Numbered from the stretch's first letter, positions 47,057 to 56,652 are shown. The stretch: DNA of 64,000 nucleotides from an uncultured Opitutia bacterium (GCA_903881475.1 CAIRTK010000055.1:1-64000); one strand, 5' to 3'. Program-made: numbers and translations. Notes: a model not told the origin generated them from the sequence alone.

Positions 47057-48324
47057 TGGAAGCTCAGGTACTCCTTGCCAAAATGCGGCACGAGCGCCGG
47101 CGGAAGCTTCACCCGGCCGTCGGGCTGGAGGTTATTCTCAAGGATCGCCGCGAGCACGCGGGGCACCGCCAGGCCCGAGCCGTTGATCGTGTGGACCAGC
47201 TCGGGTTTGCCCGATTCCTTTGACCGGAACCGGATCTGCGCCCGGCGTGCCTGGAACGCCTCGAAATTCGAGCAGCTCGAGACCTCGAGCCAGCGCTTCT
47301 GGCCCGCGCCCCAGACTTCGAGGTCGTATTTCTTCGCCTGCGCAAAGCCCAGGTCGCCGCCGCACATCAGCAGCACGCGGTACGGCAGGTCGAGCTTGCG
47401 CAGCAGCCGCTCGGCGTCGTCGCGCAGCTTGTCCAGCTCGTCATAGCTCGTCGCGGGATGCACCCATTTCAACAGCTCAACCTTGTCAAACTGGTGCACG
47501 CGGTTGAGCCCGCGCACATCCTTGCCGTAGCTGCCGGCCTCGCGGCGGAAGCACGGCGTGTAAGCGCAGCGGTAAACGGGCAGCGCCGCTTCCTCCAGGA
47601 TCTCGTCGCGGTAGAAATTCGTCAGCGGCACTTCCGCCGTCGGCACGGCAAACAGCCGGTCCGGCGTGGTCTCGTACATCTGGCCCTCTTTGTCCGGCAG
47701 CTGGCCCGTCGCCGTGGCACTGGCCGCGTTGACGAAAATCGGCGGGCTGACCTCGGTGTAGCCGGCCTTGCCGTTCTCCTCCAAGAAAAATTGCAGCAGC
47801 GCCCGCGCGAGCCGGGCGCCGTCGCCGATGAGAAACGGGAAGCCCGCGCCCGTCACTTTCGCGCCGCGCGCAAAGTCAAACAGCCGCTCAAATCCGGGGA
47901 TCTCCCAATGCGGCAGCGCATGCGGCCGGGGTTCCTCGTGCGAGCCGTGCAGCGAAAACACGACGTTCTCCTCCGGCGTGCGGCCTTCCGGCACACTGGC
48001 GTGCGGCAGGTTCGGGACCGAGAGCATCGCCTGGCGGAATTTCTCCTCCGTTTCCTTGAGCTGCGCGTCCCGTTCCTTCAGCTGGGCCGACACTGCCTTC
48101 ATTTCGGTCACTTTCGCAATGAACTCCGGCGACCCCTTCGGCAGCGCGGCCATCGCGGTGTTGGCGCTTTTCTGCGCCGCGCGGAGCGCCTCGACCTCCT
48201 GCAGCTGCGTGCGCCACGCCTGGTCGATCGCCAGCACGGCGTCGAGGTCGACATCGAGGTGTTTCTTGGCAATCGCGGCGCGGACCAGGCCGGGCGATTC
48301 ACGGAGCAATTTGGGGTCAAGCAT
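47053..48324 (-). CDS. serS: Seryl-tRNA synthetase
   Basis: 423-residue class II synthetase. It starts MLDPKLLRESPGLVR, followed by the long antiparallel coiled-coil arm (about 30-105). Motif 2 lies in FRREAGSYGKDVRGLNRVHQF, and motif 3 ends in NGSGLAVPRVLAAILEN. It charges tRNA-Ser and provides the precursor for selenocysteine charging where present. It is 11 bases from the GT9 gene upstream and coupled to tilS downstream. Confidence 0.97.
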   Translation of the reverse strand: MLDPKLLRESPGLVRAAIAKKHLDVDLDAVLAIDQAWRTQLQEVEALRAAQKSANTAMAALPKGSPEFIAKVTEMKAVSAQLKERDAQLKETEEKFRQAMLSVPNLPHASVPEGRTPEENVVFSLHGSHEEPRPHALPHWEIPGFERLFDFARGAKVTGAGFPFLIGDGARLARALLQFFLEENGKAGYTEVSPPIFVNAASATATGQLPDKEGQMYETTPDRLFAVPTAEVPLTNFYRDEILEEAALPVYRCAYTPCFRREAGSYGKDVRGLNRVHQFDKVELLKWVHPATSYDELDKLRDDAERLLRKLDLPYRVLLMCGGDLGFAQAKKYDLEVWGAGQKRWLEVSSCSNFEAFQARRAQIRFRSKESGKPELVHTINGSGLAVPRVLAAILENNLQPDGRVKLPPALVPHFGKEYLSFQ

Positions 48325-48335
48325 GGCGAAAGGGA

Positions 48336-49301
48336 TTAACGGCTCTTTTCAAAACGGGCGCGGGCGCGCTGGAACCGCGCATAGACATCCTTAGCCGACA
48401 GGAGCTTGAGGTCGCCGACCGGGGCCTGCACGACAAAGTTGGTCGGGCTGGTCAGCGGATACGGGCCGAACAGCCGTGGATCGGTCGGGCCGAAGATGCC
48501 CAGCGTCTTTACGCCCAGCGCCGCCGCCAGGTGCATCGGACCGCTGTCGTTGGTGATGACCCAGTCCGCCCGCTTGATGAGCGCCGGGAGCGAAACGAGG
48601 CTGGTGTTGGCCGTGAGGTTGAGGAATTGCTCCGCCGGGTAGGCATTGCGGTCCGCCACCCGGTTGTTGCCGGCCCAGATGACCTTGCGCGTGCGGTTCT
48701 CGCGGAGGATCATCTCCGTCAGCTGCTTGAACCCGCCCCAGCATTTCTCTGCCCGGCGGCTGTCGGGAAACATCAGGAACGGCTTCGCGCCACCGCGGCC
48801 GTCGGCGAAGCTTAGGTTCAGCGCATCCGTTTCGCGGAATTTCAGGCTTCCGCGCAGCTCGGGCTTGGCCCCCAGCACCGGGCAGAACTGCAGCAGGATC
48901 TCCACGGCGTGGCTGCGCCGTCCGTCGGGCGGCAGCGGCACCTTTTCGTCGTAGAACATGCCCGCCCACTCCCGCGCATCGCTGCGGCCGACTTTTCTCT
49001 TGGCGTGCGCCCGCGACGTCATCAGGCCCGTGCGAAGCAGGCCTTGGAAGTCGAATACGTAGTCGAACTTCGTGCGCCGCACCTCGCGCATGAGCTTAAG
49101 AAAGCCCTTCGCACCCGCGTTGCGCTCAAACACATAGACCTGGTCCACCGCCTCGCAGGCCCGCACGATCGGCGCGAAGATGTCGCGGACGATCCAGGAG
49201 ATGCGCAGCCCCTCGCGCTGGGCCTTGAGCGACGTCGCCACCTGCAGGCCGTGCACGATGTCGCCGAGCGAGGAGGGTTTGATGATGAGGAGTTCGGTCA
49301 T
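48336..49301 (-). CDS. Glycosyltransferase family 9 (heptosyltransferase-like)
   Basis: This 321-residue protein has the GT9 layout: an N-terminal IIKPSSLGDIVHGLQVATSLK, a central FDFQGLLRTGLMT, and the C-terminal nucleotide-sugar site ITNDSGPMHLAAALG...FGPTDPRLFGP. The family transfers heptoses to the inner core of lipopolysaccharide. It is divergent from a second GT9 domain fused to an acyltransferase (49398-51296), with a 96-base shared upstream region, which suggests a lipopolysaccharide locus. Confidence 0.88.
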   Translation of the reverse strand: MTELLIIKPSSLGDIVHGLQVATSLKAQREGLRISWIVRDIFAPIVRACEAVDQVYVFERNAGAKGFLKLMREVRRTKFDYVFDFQGLLRTGLMTSRAHAKRKVGRSDAREWAGMFYDEKVPLPPDGRRSHAVEILLQFCPVLGAKPELRGSLKFRETDALNLSFADGRGGAKPFLMFPDSRRAEKCWGGFKQLTEMILRENRTRKVIWAGNNRVADRNAYPAEQFLNLTANTSLVSLPALIKRADWVITNDSGPMHLAAALGVKTLGIFGPTDPRLFGPYPLTSPTNFVVQAPVGDLKLLSAKDVYARFQRARARFEKSR

Positions 49302-49349
49302 GATCGCGCGCGGCCGGGCCAGAATCTGCTTTTAACCGCCGGGCCGCAT

Positions 49350-49381
49350 CGTTTGATGCAGTTTGACGTTCAGATCAAACG
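49350..49381. promoter_or_regulatory. Candidate operator between divergent LPS genes
   Basis: An eight-base perfect inverted repeat (CGTTTGAT ... ATCAAACG) with a 16-base centre containing TTTGACGTTCAG lies 17 bases before the start of the acyltransferase/GT9 fusion. It is of a size and position that could bind a dimeric regulator. This is only a structural observation. Confidence 0.4.
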
Positions 49382-49397
49382 CTAATCCGTCAACCTC

Positions 49398-51296
49398 TTG
49401 CTGAAACTTCTGCTCCAAGCCCTCGGATGGATTCTGGCCCACGCCCCGGAGCCGCTCCTGCACGGTCTGTCCGCTGTCCTGGGCGAGCTCATCTACTGGA
49501 CGGTTCCCCGCCGCCGCCGGCTCGCGCTGGCCAATCTCGACCACGCGTTCCCCGGACGTTCCCCGGCGTGGCGCCGACGGACGGCCCGCGCGAGTTCACG
49601 CCGGCTGGTGGAGACGGGGCTGCTTTCCCTCGCAACGCCTTATCTGGGTGAGAGACGGCTCCGCCTCATTATCCAGGCGGCGCCCGGCTTGGTCGATCTC
49701 GTCAACCGCGCCCACCAAGCGCCGCGTGCCACCGTCTTGATTACGCCGCACATGGCGTACTGGGAGGCGCAGACCTGCATGCCGCTCGTGCTGCCGGCTC
49801 CTTTTCCGGAGATGGGCGTGATTTACCGTCCGCTCGACAACGCCGCGGCTGACAGCTGGATCAAGCGTGCCCGCGAGCGCTTCGGCATGCGGCTACTCTC
49901 CCGCAAGGAGGGCTTCGCCGAGTCGCTGAAAATCCTCCGCCGCCAGGGGATCATCGGCATCCTCTTCGACCAGAACGCCGGCCTGCAGGGCGCACTCACG
50001 ACGCTCTTCGGGCGGGTGTGCTCCACCTCCGAACTGCCCGGCCTCCTGGTTGAGAAATTCTCCGCGCAGATGGTCGTCCTGTACCCCCGGCGTTTGGGGT
50101 TCTGGCGGGTTGAACTCCACCTCGAACCCGTGGCCCATGACGGCACCGTCGCCGGCGCCACCGTCGCCGGCAATCGCTGGCTCGAGACCAAGCTGGGCGG
50201 CGAAGACGACCTCTGTGCTTCCTGGCTTTGGGCGCACGACCGCTGGCGCAATCAGGACATACCTGCCAAGCGGCTCCGCTTGGAAGCCAAGCGGGACTTC
50301 CTCGCCGCCGACCTGCAGGCCCGCGGACTGACTGCCCTGCCCCCCGGGACCCGCGTCTTCATCCGCCTGCCCAACTGGCTCGGCGATGTCGTCATGGCCC
50401 TGCCGCTCCTCCGCGCCCTGCGCGTCTCCCGGCCAGACGCCGAGATCACCCTGCTCGCCAGGCCGCAGTTTCTCCCTTTGCTCGAAACCTGGAACGTCGC
50501 CGACCGGCTGCAACCGCTGCCGCCACGCGGACCGGGCTACTTCCTGCATTTCTGGCGTCTGCGCCGCGCTTATCCCGACGTCTGGCTGCTATTCACCAAC
50601 TCCCTGCGCGGCGACCTGGAGGCGTGGCTCACCGGCTGCCGCCAGCGTTTCGGCCTGCTGCGTCCGGGCAAATTCCGACCGTTGGTTTCACACGCCTACC
50701 GCGTGCCCGCGGATTTCGACGAACGCACCCATCACCAGCTCGTGCTCTGGGAGAATTTCTTCCGCCATTTCGGATTGAACGCTCCGGTGGACCGCACCCC
50801 GCAGGTTTCACCGCCCGGACAAAAATCCGGCATCGGCCTGATCGCCGGGTCGGAGAACAACCCGGCCAAGCGCTGGCCTGTGGCGCATTGGCGCGCACTC
50901 GTCGAGGCCCGGCCGGACGAACGCTTCGTGCTCTTCGGCACGGCCAATGACGCGCCCATCACGCAAGCGATCGCCGCCGGCTTCGGCAGCCGCGTGGAAG
51001 ACCTTGCCGGCCGGACCACCCTGCCCGACTATTGCGCGCGCCTCCGCACCTGTCGCGCGCTTATCACCAACGACACCGGCGGCATGCATCTCGCCAACGC
51101 CCTGGGTGTCCCGCTCATCGCCCTCTTCGGCCCGACCAATCCCATCCGGACCGGGCCGGTCTTTTCCTCCCCGGTGACGATTCTCCAGCCGCCCGGCTGC
51201 GACGCCTCGGGTGGAGCTGCGCTGGCCGATCTCTCCCCGGCTGCGGTGCTCGGCGCCCTGGCAAACTTCGAGCGCACCGCCGCGTTGCCCACTTAA
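49398..51296 (+). CDS. Fused LpxL-type lipid A acyltransferase and GT9 heptosyltransferase
   Basis: 632 residues in two domains. Residues 1 to about 310 form a LpxL/HtrB-like acyltransferase: an N-terminal amphipathic stretch, PRRRRLALANLDHAF, and the HX4E motif at H118...E123 (HMAYWE), then ILFDQNAG. Residues 318 to about 625 form a GT9 domain: RVFIRLPNWLGDVVMALP, GSENNPAKRWP and TNDTGGMHLANALGVPLIALFGPTNP. The acyl and heptose transfers to lipid A precursors are normally made by separate proteins. No stop or frameshift lies between the domains. Start: TTG 49398, 12 bases after an in-frame stop. Confidence 0.88.
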   Translation: MLKLLLQALGWILAHAPEPLLHGLSAVLGELIYWTVPRRRRLALANLDHAFPGRSPAWRRRTARASSRRLVETGLLSLATPYLGERRLRLIIQAAPGLVDLVNRAHQAPRATVLITPHMAYWEAQTCMPLVLPAPFPEMGVIYRPLDNAAADSWIKRARERFGMRLLSRKEGFAESLKILRRQGIIGILFDQNAGLQGALTTLFGRVCSTSELPGLLVEKFSAQMVVLYPRRLGFWRVELHLEPVAHDGTVAGATVAGNRWLETKLGGEDDLCASWLWAHDRWRNQDIPAKRLRLEAKRDFLAADLQARGLTALPPGTRVFIRLPNWLGDVVMALPLLRALRVSRPDAEITLLARPQFLPLLETWNVADRLQPLPPRGPGYFLHFWRLRRAYPDVWLLFTNSLRGDLEAWLTGCRQRFGLLRPGKFRPLVSHAYRVPADFDERTHHQLVLWENFFRHFGLNAPVDRTPQVSPPGQKSGIGLIAGSENNPAKRWPVAHWRALVEARPDERFVLFGTANDAPITQAIAAGFGSRVEDLAGRTTLPDYCARLRTCRALITNDTGGMHLANALGVPLIALFGPTNPIRTGPVFSSPVTILQPPGCDASGGAALADLSPAAVLGALANFERTAALPT

Positions 51297-51338
51297 GCAT
51301 TGCCCGGGCCGGCCGCTCTCTCACCACTTCTCCCGCCG

Positions 51339-52313
51339 ATGCCCTTGCTGAACGTCACCGATCTCCGCACCTGGTTTCACACCCGCTCCGGAGTCTATCG
51401 GGCGGTGGACGGCATCAGTTTCAGCGTCGGGCGCGGCGAAACGCTCGGTATCGTCGGCGAATCCGGCTCGGGCAAATCCGTGACCTGCTACTCCATCATG
51501 GGCCTGATCCCGCAGCCGCCGGGACGCATTGAGAGTGGCACGGCAATCTTCGACGGCGTGGACCTGCTCCATTGCACGCCCAAACAGGCGCGCAGCATCC
51601 GCGGCAAACGCGTCGCGATGATCTTCCAGGACCCGATGACGTCGCTGAATCCCTACCTGCGGATTTCCGAACAGCTCATCGAGCCGCTCCTGATCCACGA
51701 GAAAATCTCCCGGCGGGATGCCCTCGCGCGTGCCCTCGCCATCCTGGAGGACGTCGGCATCAACGACGCCGCCAAGCGCATTCACTACTACCCGCATGAG
51801 TTCTCCGGCGGCATGCGGCAGCGTGTGATGATTGCGATGGCCCTGATCACCAAGCCCGAGCTCCTCATCGCCGACGAGCCCACCACCGCCCTCGATGTGA
51901 CCGTGCAGGCCCAGATCCTCGAGCTCATCAAGAAAATGCAGCGCGAACTCGGCATGGCCGTGATCTTCATCACGCATGACCTCGGCGTGGTTTCCGGGCT
52001 CTGTGACCGCGTCCAGGTGATGTACGCCGGCCGCATCGTCGAAACCGCCGATACGCGCACGCTGTTTCATTCGCCGAAACATCCCTACACCCGGGCGCTC
52101 CAGCGCTCCATTCCGTCCATGCAGGCCAAGGGCGCCGAGCTCTTCACCATACCCGGCATGCCCCCCGATCTCTCCAAACCGCTCGCCGGCTGCTCCTTCG
52201 CTCCCCGTTGCGAATATGCCGCTGACCGCTGTTACGTTGAAAATCCTCAGCTCGCGGCCGTGAGTGCCACGCAGGCCCAGGCATGTCTTCGCGTCCAGGC
52301 CGGCGAACTTTGA
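51339..52313 (+). CDS. Oligopeptide/dipeptide ABC transporter ATP-binding protein (OppD/DppD)
   Basis: 324-residue ATPase: Walker A GESGSGKS, Q-loop FQDPMTSLNP, signature FSGGMRQRV, Walker B LLIADEPT, and the C-terminal oligo_HPY extension with the four-Cys-type CSFAPRCEYAADRC. It energises uptake of peptides or nickel. It is followed by the OppF partner after 14 bases. No permease or binding protein is next to them. Confidence 0.92.
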   Translation: MPLLNVTDLRTWFHTRSGVYRAVDGISFSVGRGETLGIVGESGSGKSVTCYSIMGLIPQPPGRIESGTAIFDGVDLLHCTPKQARSIRGKRVAMIFQDPMTSLNPYLRISEQLIEPLLIHEKISRRDALARALAILEDVGINDAAKRIHYYPHEFSGGMRQRVMIAMALITKPELLIADEPTTALDVTVQAQILELIKKMQRELGMAVIFITHDLGVVSGLCDRVQVMYAGRIVETADTRTLFHSPKHPYTRALQRSIPSMQAKGAELFTIPGMPPDLSKPLAGCSFAPRCEYAADRCYVENPQLAAVSATQAQACLRVQAGEL

Positions 52314-52327
52314 AGCCCTAATCCTCC

Positions 52328-53311
<984 letters not shown>

Positions 53312-53323
53312 ACCCGGCGCAGC

Positions 53324-53779
53324 CTATCGCAGCTGCCGCAGTGCCTCGTAACAGGCAATGCCGGCCGCAGTGCTGAGATTCAGTGAGCGCAGCTCGGCGT
53401 TGGCCTGCGGGATCGTCACACGCTGGGTCTCGCCCACTTCCTCGTGCAGCCAGGCGGGCGCGCCCGAGCCTTCGTTGCCAAAGACCAGCCCGTCATCGTC
53501 TGCATAGCGCACGTCCCAAAACGCCTGCCTGGTTTTCGTGGTGAAAAGCCACAGCCGTTTTGGCCTGTGCGGACTTGCCCGGAACGCCGCCCAGTCCGTA
53601 TGCTCGTGCACGTCGAGTGATTTCCAGTAGTCCATGCCGGCCCGCTTCAGGTTTTTGTCCGTGATCTCAAACCCCAGCGGATGGATCAGGTGCAGCCGCG
53701 AACGCGTGAGCGCGCAGAGGCGGCCAACGTTGCCGGTGTTCGGCGCGATCTGCGGTTGAAACAGCACGAGGTGCAGCAT
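53324..53779 (-). CDS. trmL: tRNA (cytidine/uridine-2'-O-)-methyltransferase TrmL
   Basis: 151-residue minimal SPOUT methyltransferase: LFQPQIAPNTGNVGRLC at the N-terminus, LVFGNEGSGAP in the middle and IPQANAELRSLNLSTAAGIACYE at the knotted C-terminus. It methylates the wobble ribose of tRNA-Leu isoacceptors. The start codon shares bases with an upstream-strand ATG of the response-regulator gene (CATG). Confidence 0.93.
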   Translation of the reverse strand: MLHLVLFQPQIAPNTGNVGRLCALTRSRLHLIHPLGFEITDKNLKRAGMDYWKSLDVHEHTDWAAFRASPHRPKRLWLFTTKTRQAFWDVRYADDDGLVFGNEGSGAPAWLHEEVGETQRVTIPQANAELRSLNLSTAAGIACYEALRQLR

Positions 53780-53798
53780 GGCCGCATCCTTCCTACGT

Positions 53799-54293
53799 AT
53801 GATTACGAATCAAGCACGGGTGAATTGCGTTCCCGGCCTTGAAAACCAGCTTCGCACTCTGCCCCTCGTGAATCCCGTTCCGCGAAAATCCGTCGTCATC
53901 GTCGATGACGAGATCTCGTACACCAACCTGCTCACGCAGCTGCTGTCGGAAAACCTGGACTGCCGCGTGATCGCCTTCACGCGCCCGCTGGATGCCCTGG
54001 CCGCCCTGCCCGAGCTCGATGCCGGCGTGATCGTCACCGACTATTACATGCCACAGCTGGACGGGCTCGAATTCATCGCTCAGGCCTCACACCTGGCTCC
54101 GGCGGTGCCCTTCATCCTGATCACCGGCCACACCATCAGCCTGACGAGCGAAGAGCTGGCGGAAATCACACCCTTGAAGAAGATTCTGCCCAAGCCCTTC
54201 AGCTGGCGGAAACTCGGCGACGAAATCATCCGCCTCTGGCCCGAGCCGGGCGTGAACCTGCTCCGCGCGGAGGCCCACCCGGCCTCAGTCTAG
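53799..54293 (+). CDS. Single-domain response regulator (CheY-like)
   Basis: The receiver domain begins with VVIVDDEISYTNLL (acidic pair), the phosphorylated Asp lies in VIVTDYYMPQLDGLEF, the Thr position in ILITGHT, and the Lys in ILPKPFSWRKL. No output domain follows. Start options are ATG 53778, ATG 53799 or GTG 53868; the receiver only begins after the last one, which would also leave an ordinary divergent promoter. No histidine kinase gene is adjacent. The 3' end overlaps thrB by nine bases. Confidence 0.83.
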   Translation: MITNQARVNCVPGLENQLRTLPLVNPVPRKSVVIVDDEISYTNLLTQLLSENLDCRVIAFTRPLDALAALPELDAGVIVTDYYMPQLDGLEFIAQASHLAPAVPFILITGHTISLTSEELAEITPLKKILPKPFSWRKLGDEIIRLWPEPGVNLLRAEAHPASV

Positions 54294-55196
54294 GCGCAGC
54301 CCGGCATTGTCGGCCGCCAGCACCCGGGCCCCGCTGGCGACGGATTTTCCGGCAAACGCCTCCCGCATCGCCGACAGCACCTGGGCCGCCTGCCCCTGTA
54401 CGCAGACACACAGCACGCTCGAGCCACTCCCGCTCAGCCAGCCTGTGAACGCTCCCGCCGCCACCCCCGCGGCGATCGCCTCCCGAGCACCCGGGATCTT
54501 CGGCAGGCGGTATGGTTCGTGCATAAAATCGCCGGCGGCGGCCCGGAGTTTTTCAAAGTCACCCGTGGCCAGCGCCGCCGTAAAGTACGCGGCGCTGTTG
54601 ATGCTCTTCACCGCGTCGAAATAAGGCAGGGTCGCGGGCAGGACACCGCGCGATTCCTTCGTCAGCAATTCCGTGCTGGGGGACGCCACAACAAAGGCCA
54701 GATCCGCCGGCACCGCAATGCGCACCGTGTCGACGTAGGCCCCGCTCACCGGGTCGCACCGCGACACGCAAAAGCCGCCCAGAATCCCGGCGCTGGCGTT
54801 GTCCGGATGCCCTTCGAGCAGCGTGACCGCGGCCACGAGCTGGTGCCGCGACCAGCCCGTGCCGTGCAACGCATCGAGCCCCGCCAACACACCGGCGATC
54901 ACCGTGACACTCGAGCCCAGCCCGCGCGCGGCCGGCACCTCGCCCTCGATGCGATAGCGGAAACCCGCCGGCGCCAGACCGGCGGTGCGAAAGAACAGGG
55001 CCGCGGTCTCGGCCACCATTTCCTGCGCCCGGCCATCCGCCGGCCGTTCCGGCTGCGGTACGGTCCCGGCCGCGCGGGTGAGTATCACCCGGTTGTACAC
55101 CGAAAGGGCCAATCCGAGGGTGTCGAACCCCGCCCCGCAATTGGACGTGCTGCCGGGCACCCGGACCGTGACGGTATCGCGCGCGGTGCTCATCAC
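54285..55196 (-). CDS. thrB: Homoserine kinase
   Basis: 303-residue GHMP kinase: an N-terminal VRVPGSTSNCGAGFDTLGLAL, the ATP-binding glycine loop PAARGLGSSVTVIAG, and a late GWLSGSGSSVLCV motif. It phosphorylates homoserine on the way to threonine. It follows smpB with a four-base overlap. An alternative ATG one codon in is equally possible. Confidence 0.92.
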   Translation of the reverse strand: MMSTARDTVTVRVPGSTSNCGAGFDTLGLALSVYNRVILTRAAGTVPQPERPADGRAQEMVAETAALFFRTAGLAPAGFRYRIEGEVPAARGLGSSVTVIAGVLAGLDALHGTGWSRHQLVAAVTLLEGHPDNASAGILGGFCVSRCDPVSGAYVDTVRIAVPADLAFVVASPSTELLTKESRGVLPATLPYFDAVKSINSAAYFTAALATGDFEKLRAAAGDFMHEPYRLPKIPGAREAIAAGVAAGAFTGWLSGSGSSVLCVCVQGQAAQVLSAMREAFAGKSVASGARVLAADNAGLRLD

Positions 55197-55669
55197 CGGC
55201 GGTACTTGATCGTTTTGTCCTCGTCGCGCATCAGCGCCTTCTTCTTCAGGGTCTCGCGCTTGTCGAAAAGTTTTTTGCCGGTGCAGAGCCCGACCTCCAC
55301 CTTCACCAGCGCCTCCTTGAAATACATCCGCAGCGGGACCACGGCGCGACTGCCGCCGGCGTCGAGCGCCTGGGAGATTTTCCGGATCTGGTTCGCGTGC
55401 AGCAGCAGCTTCCGGATCCGGCGCGCATCGTGATTGTTGATGTTCCCGAACGCGTATTGCTCGATGTGCGCGTTGTGCATCCAGAGTTCGCCCTTTTCGA
55501 TGCGACCGAACGCGTCGCTGATCTGCGCCTTGCCCGCCCGGATCGACTTCACCTCGGTGCCCTTGAGCGCGATGCCCGCCTCAAAGCGTTCGTCCACGAA
55601 GTAGTCGCGGAACGCCTTCGAGTTCCGCACTTCCGTGTAGCGTTTGGGATCTTTTTTTTGCGCGCTCAT
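55193..55669 (-). CDS. smpB: SsrA-binding protein
   Basis: 158-residue OB-fold protein: KAFRDYFVDERFEAGIALKGTEVKSIRAGK at the N-terminus, HIEQYAFGNINNHDARRIRKLLLH in the middle, and a basic tail KRETLKKKALMRDEDKTIK. It escorts tmRNA to stalled ribosomes; the tagged products are degraded by ClpXP, also encoded here. The tmRNA gene itself is not in the window. Confidence 0.96.
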   Translation of the reverse strand: MSAQKKDPKRYTEVRNSKAFRDYFVDERFEAGIALKGTEVKSIRAGKAQISDAFGRIEKGELWMHNAHIEQYAFGNINNHDARRIRKLLLHANQIRKISQALDAGGSRAVVPLRMYFKEALVKVEVGLCTGKKLFDKRETLKKKALMRDEDKTIKYRR

Positions 55670-55693
55670 CGGCGAACGTAAAATTTAGGCATG

Positions 55694-55738
55694 AAAAAGG
55701 CGGCTTCGGCTCTGCTGGTCAGCAAAACCGCGCCGCCT
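55694..55738 (-). terminator. Probable terminator after rpoZ
   Basis: On the minus strand AGGCGGC pairs with GCCGCCT around a loop that has its own GCTG..CAGC hairpin, and is followed by TTTT. It lies 25 bases after the rpoZ stop and before smpB. Confidence 0.7.
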
Positions 55739-55762
55739 GGAAATGTCAAAAGCCGCCGTCGC

Positions 55763-55963
55763 TCAGGCTTCGCTGATTTCGTAGCTGATCTTGCCTTCGC
55801 TGATCTCGCGCAGCGCCGTGTCCTCGGCCGAAAGCTTCTCCAACGACTCGACCAGCGGGCGGTTGCCGCGGCGGAGTTGCTTCACGCGGCGCGAGACCAC
55901 GTTGATCAGCATGTTGGGATCGGTGATGACCTTCAGGGCGTCTTTGATGTAATCTTCTCTCAT
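55763..55963 (-). CDS. rpoZ: RNA polymerase omega subunit
   Basis: A 66-residue omega-type protein: MREDYIKDALKVITDPNMLI followed by NVVSRRVKQL and RGNRPLVE, the RpoZ core that clamps the beta' subunit, then a short acidic tail. The start is the ATG before REDY; the longer frame upstream is unconserved. Its small size and the N-terminus are typical for verrucomicrobial omega proteins as far as I recall. Confidence 0.85.
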   Translation of the reverse strand: MREDYIKDALKVITDPNMLINVVSRRVKQLRRGNRPLVESLEKLSAEDTALREISEGKISYEISEA

Positions 55964-56076
55964 GGCTGGGCGGGTTGGCTGCGGTGAAAAGGGTTGAGAA
56001 CTAGGACTCGAGACCGATGCGTCAAGGGTCAATTTCCCGGCTTGCCCCCGCCCTAGCCCTACGGAAACGCTGCGCC

Positions 56077-56397
56077 ATGTTCATCGCCTGGACGACTTTG
56101 ACCACCCGGATCGACGCCGAGAAACTGGCCGCGGATATCGTCGCCCGCGGCCTGGCCGTTTGCGCACAGATCGACGGACCGATTACCTCCCACTATCTCT
56201 GGCAGGGCCGGCCGGAGCACACCGAGGAGCACCGTCTCGTGCTTAAGTGTCTGCCATCCAATATCGCAGCGCTTGAGATTCACGTTCTGGCCCATCATCC
56301 CTATGAAGTGCCAGAATGGGTGGTGGTTCGCGCGGAGCACGTGGGAGAAAAATACTTGTCATGGGCAAAGGCGGGCCCTACCAACTTGCCCCTTTAG
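56077..56397 (+). CDS. cutA: CutA-family divalent cation tolerance protein
   Basis: 106-residue ferredoxin-like protein of the CutA1/PII-like trimer family. It starts with TTLTTRIDAEKLAADIVARGLAVCAQI, and the core YLWQGRPEHTEEHRLVLKC and HPYEVPEWVVVRAEH are conserved. It was linked genetically to copper tolerance in E. coli; its biochemical role is unresolved. Confidence 0.92.
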   Translation: MFIAWTTLTTRIDAEKLAADIVARGLAVCAQIDGPITSHYLWQGRPEHTEEHRLVLKCLPSNIAALEIHVLAHHPYEVPEWVVVRAEHVGEKYLSWAKAGPTNLPL

Positions 56398-56424
56398 CAA
56401 CTCGAACTCATCTCCTTTACCACC

Positions 56425-56580
56425 ATGTCCCAGCACAAAAGCCTCCAAGGCGCCTCCGGTCTCGTCGTTAAACGCAACGTCCTCAAGCGCTTCGAGCGTG
56501 TCGACCTGCTCAAAAAGCGCGGCCAATGGAAGGCCGGTGACCGCGTTCAGGGTCTCCGCAAGACCAAGCCCGACGTCTGA
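56425..56580 (+). CDS. Small basic protein of the Chlamydiae/Verrucomicrobia type (TIGR04137-like)
   Basis: 51 residues, about a quarter Lys or Arg. It begins MSQHKSLQGASGLVVKRNVL, then KRFERVDLLKKRGQW and a tail ending KTKPDV. I recognise it as the conserved small basic protein of Verrucomicrobia and Chlamydiae. Its size, charge and strong terminator suggest an abundant, ribosome- or nucleic-acid-associated protein; this function is inferred. The start is 27 bases after the cutA stop. Confidence 0.85.
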   Translation: MSQHKSLQGASGLVVKRNVLKRFERVDLLKKRGQWKAGDRVQGLRKTKPDV

Positions 56581-56600
56581 GCCCGTCCTCTTCCCTTCCC

Positions 56601-56632
56601 GGCAGGCAGTTTTTCCGCTGCCTGCCTTTTTT
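56601..56632 (+). terminator. Rho-independent terminator of the small basic protein gene
   Basis: A perfect nine-base stem GGCAGGCAG / CTGCCTGCC with an eight-base loop is followed by TTTTTT, 20 bases after the stop. Confidence 0.95.
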
Positions 56633-56652
56633 ATTTTTGCGCCCCGCCTGCC

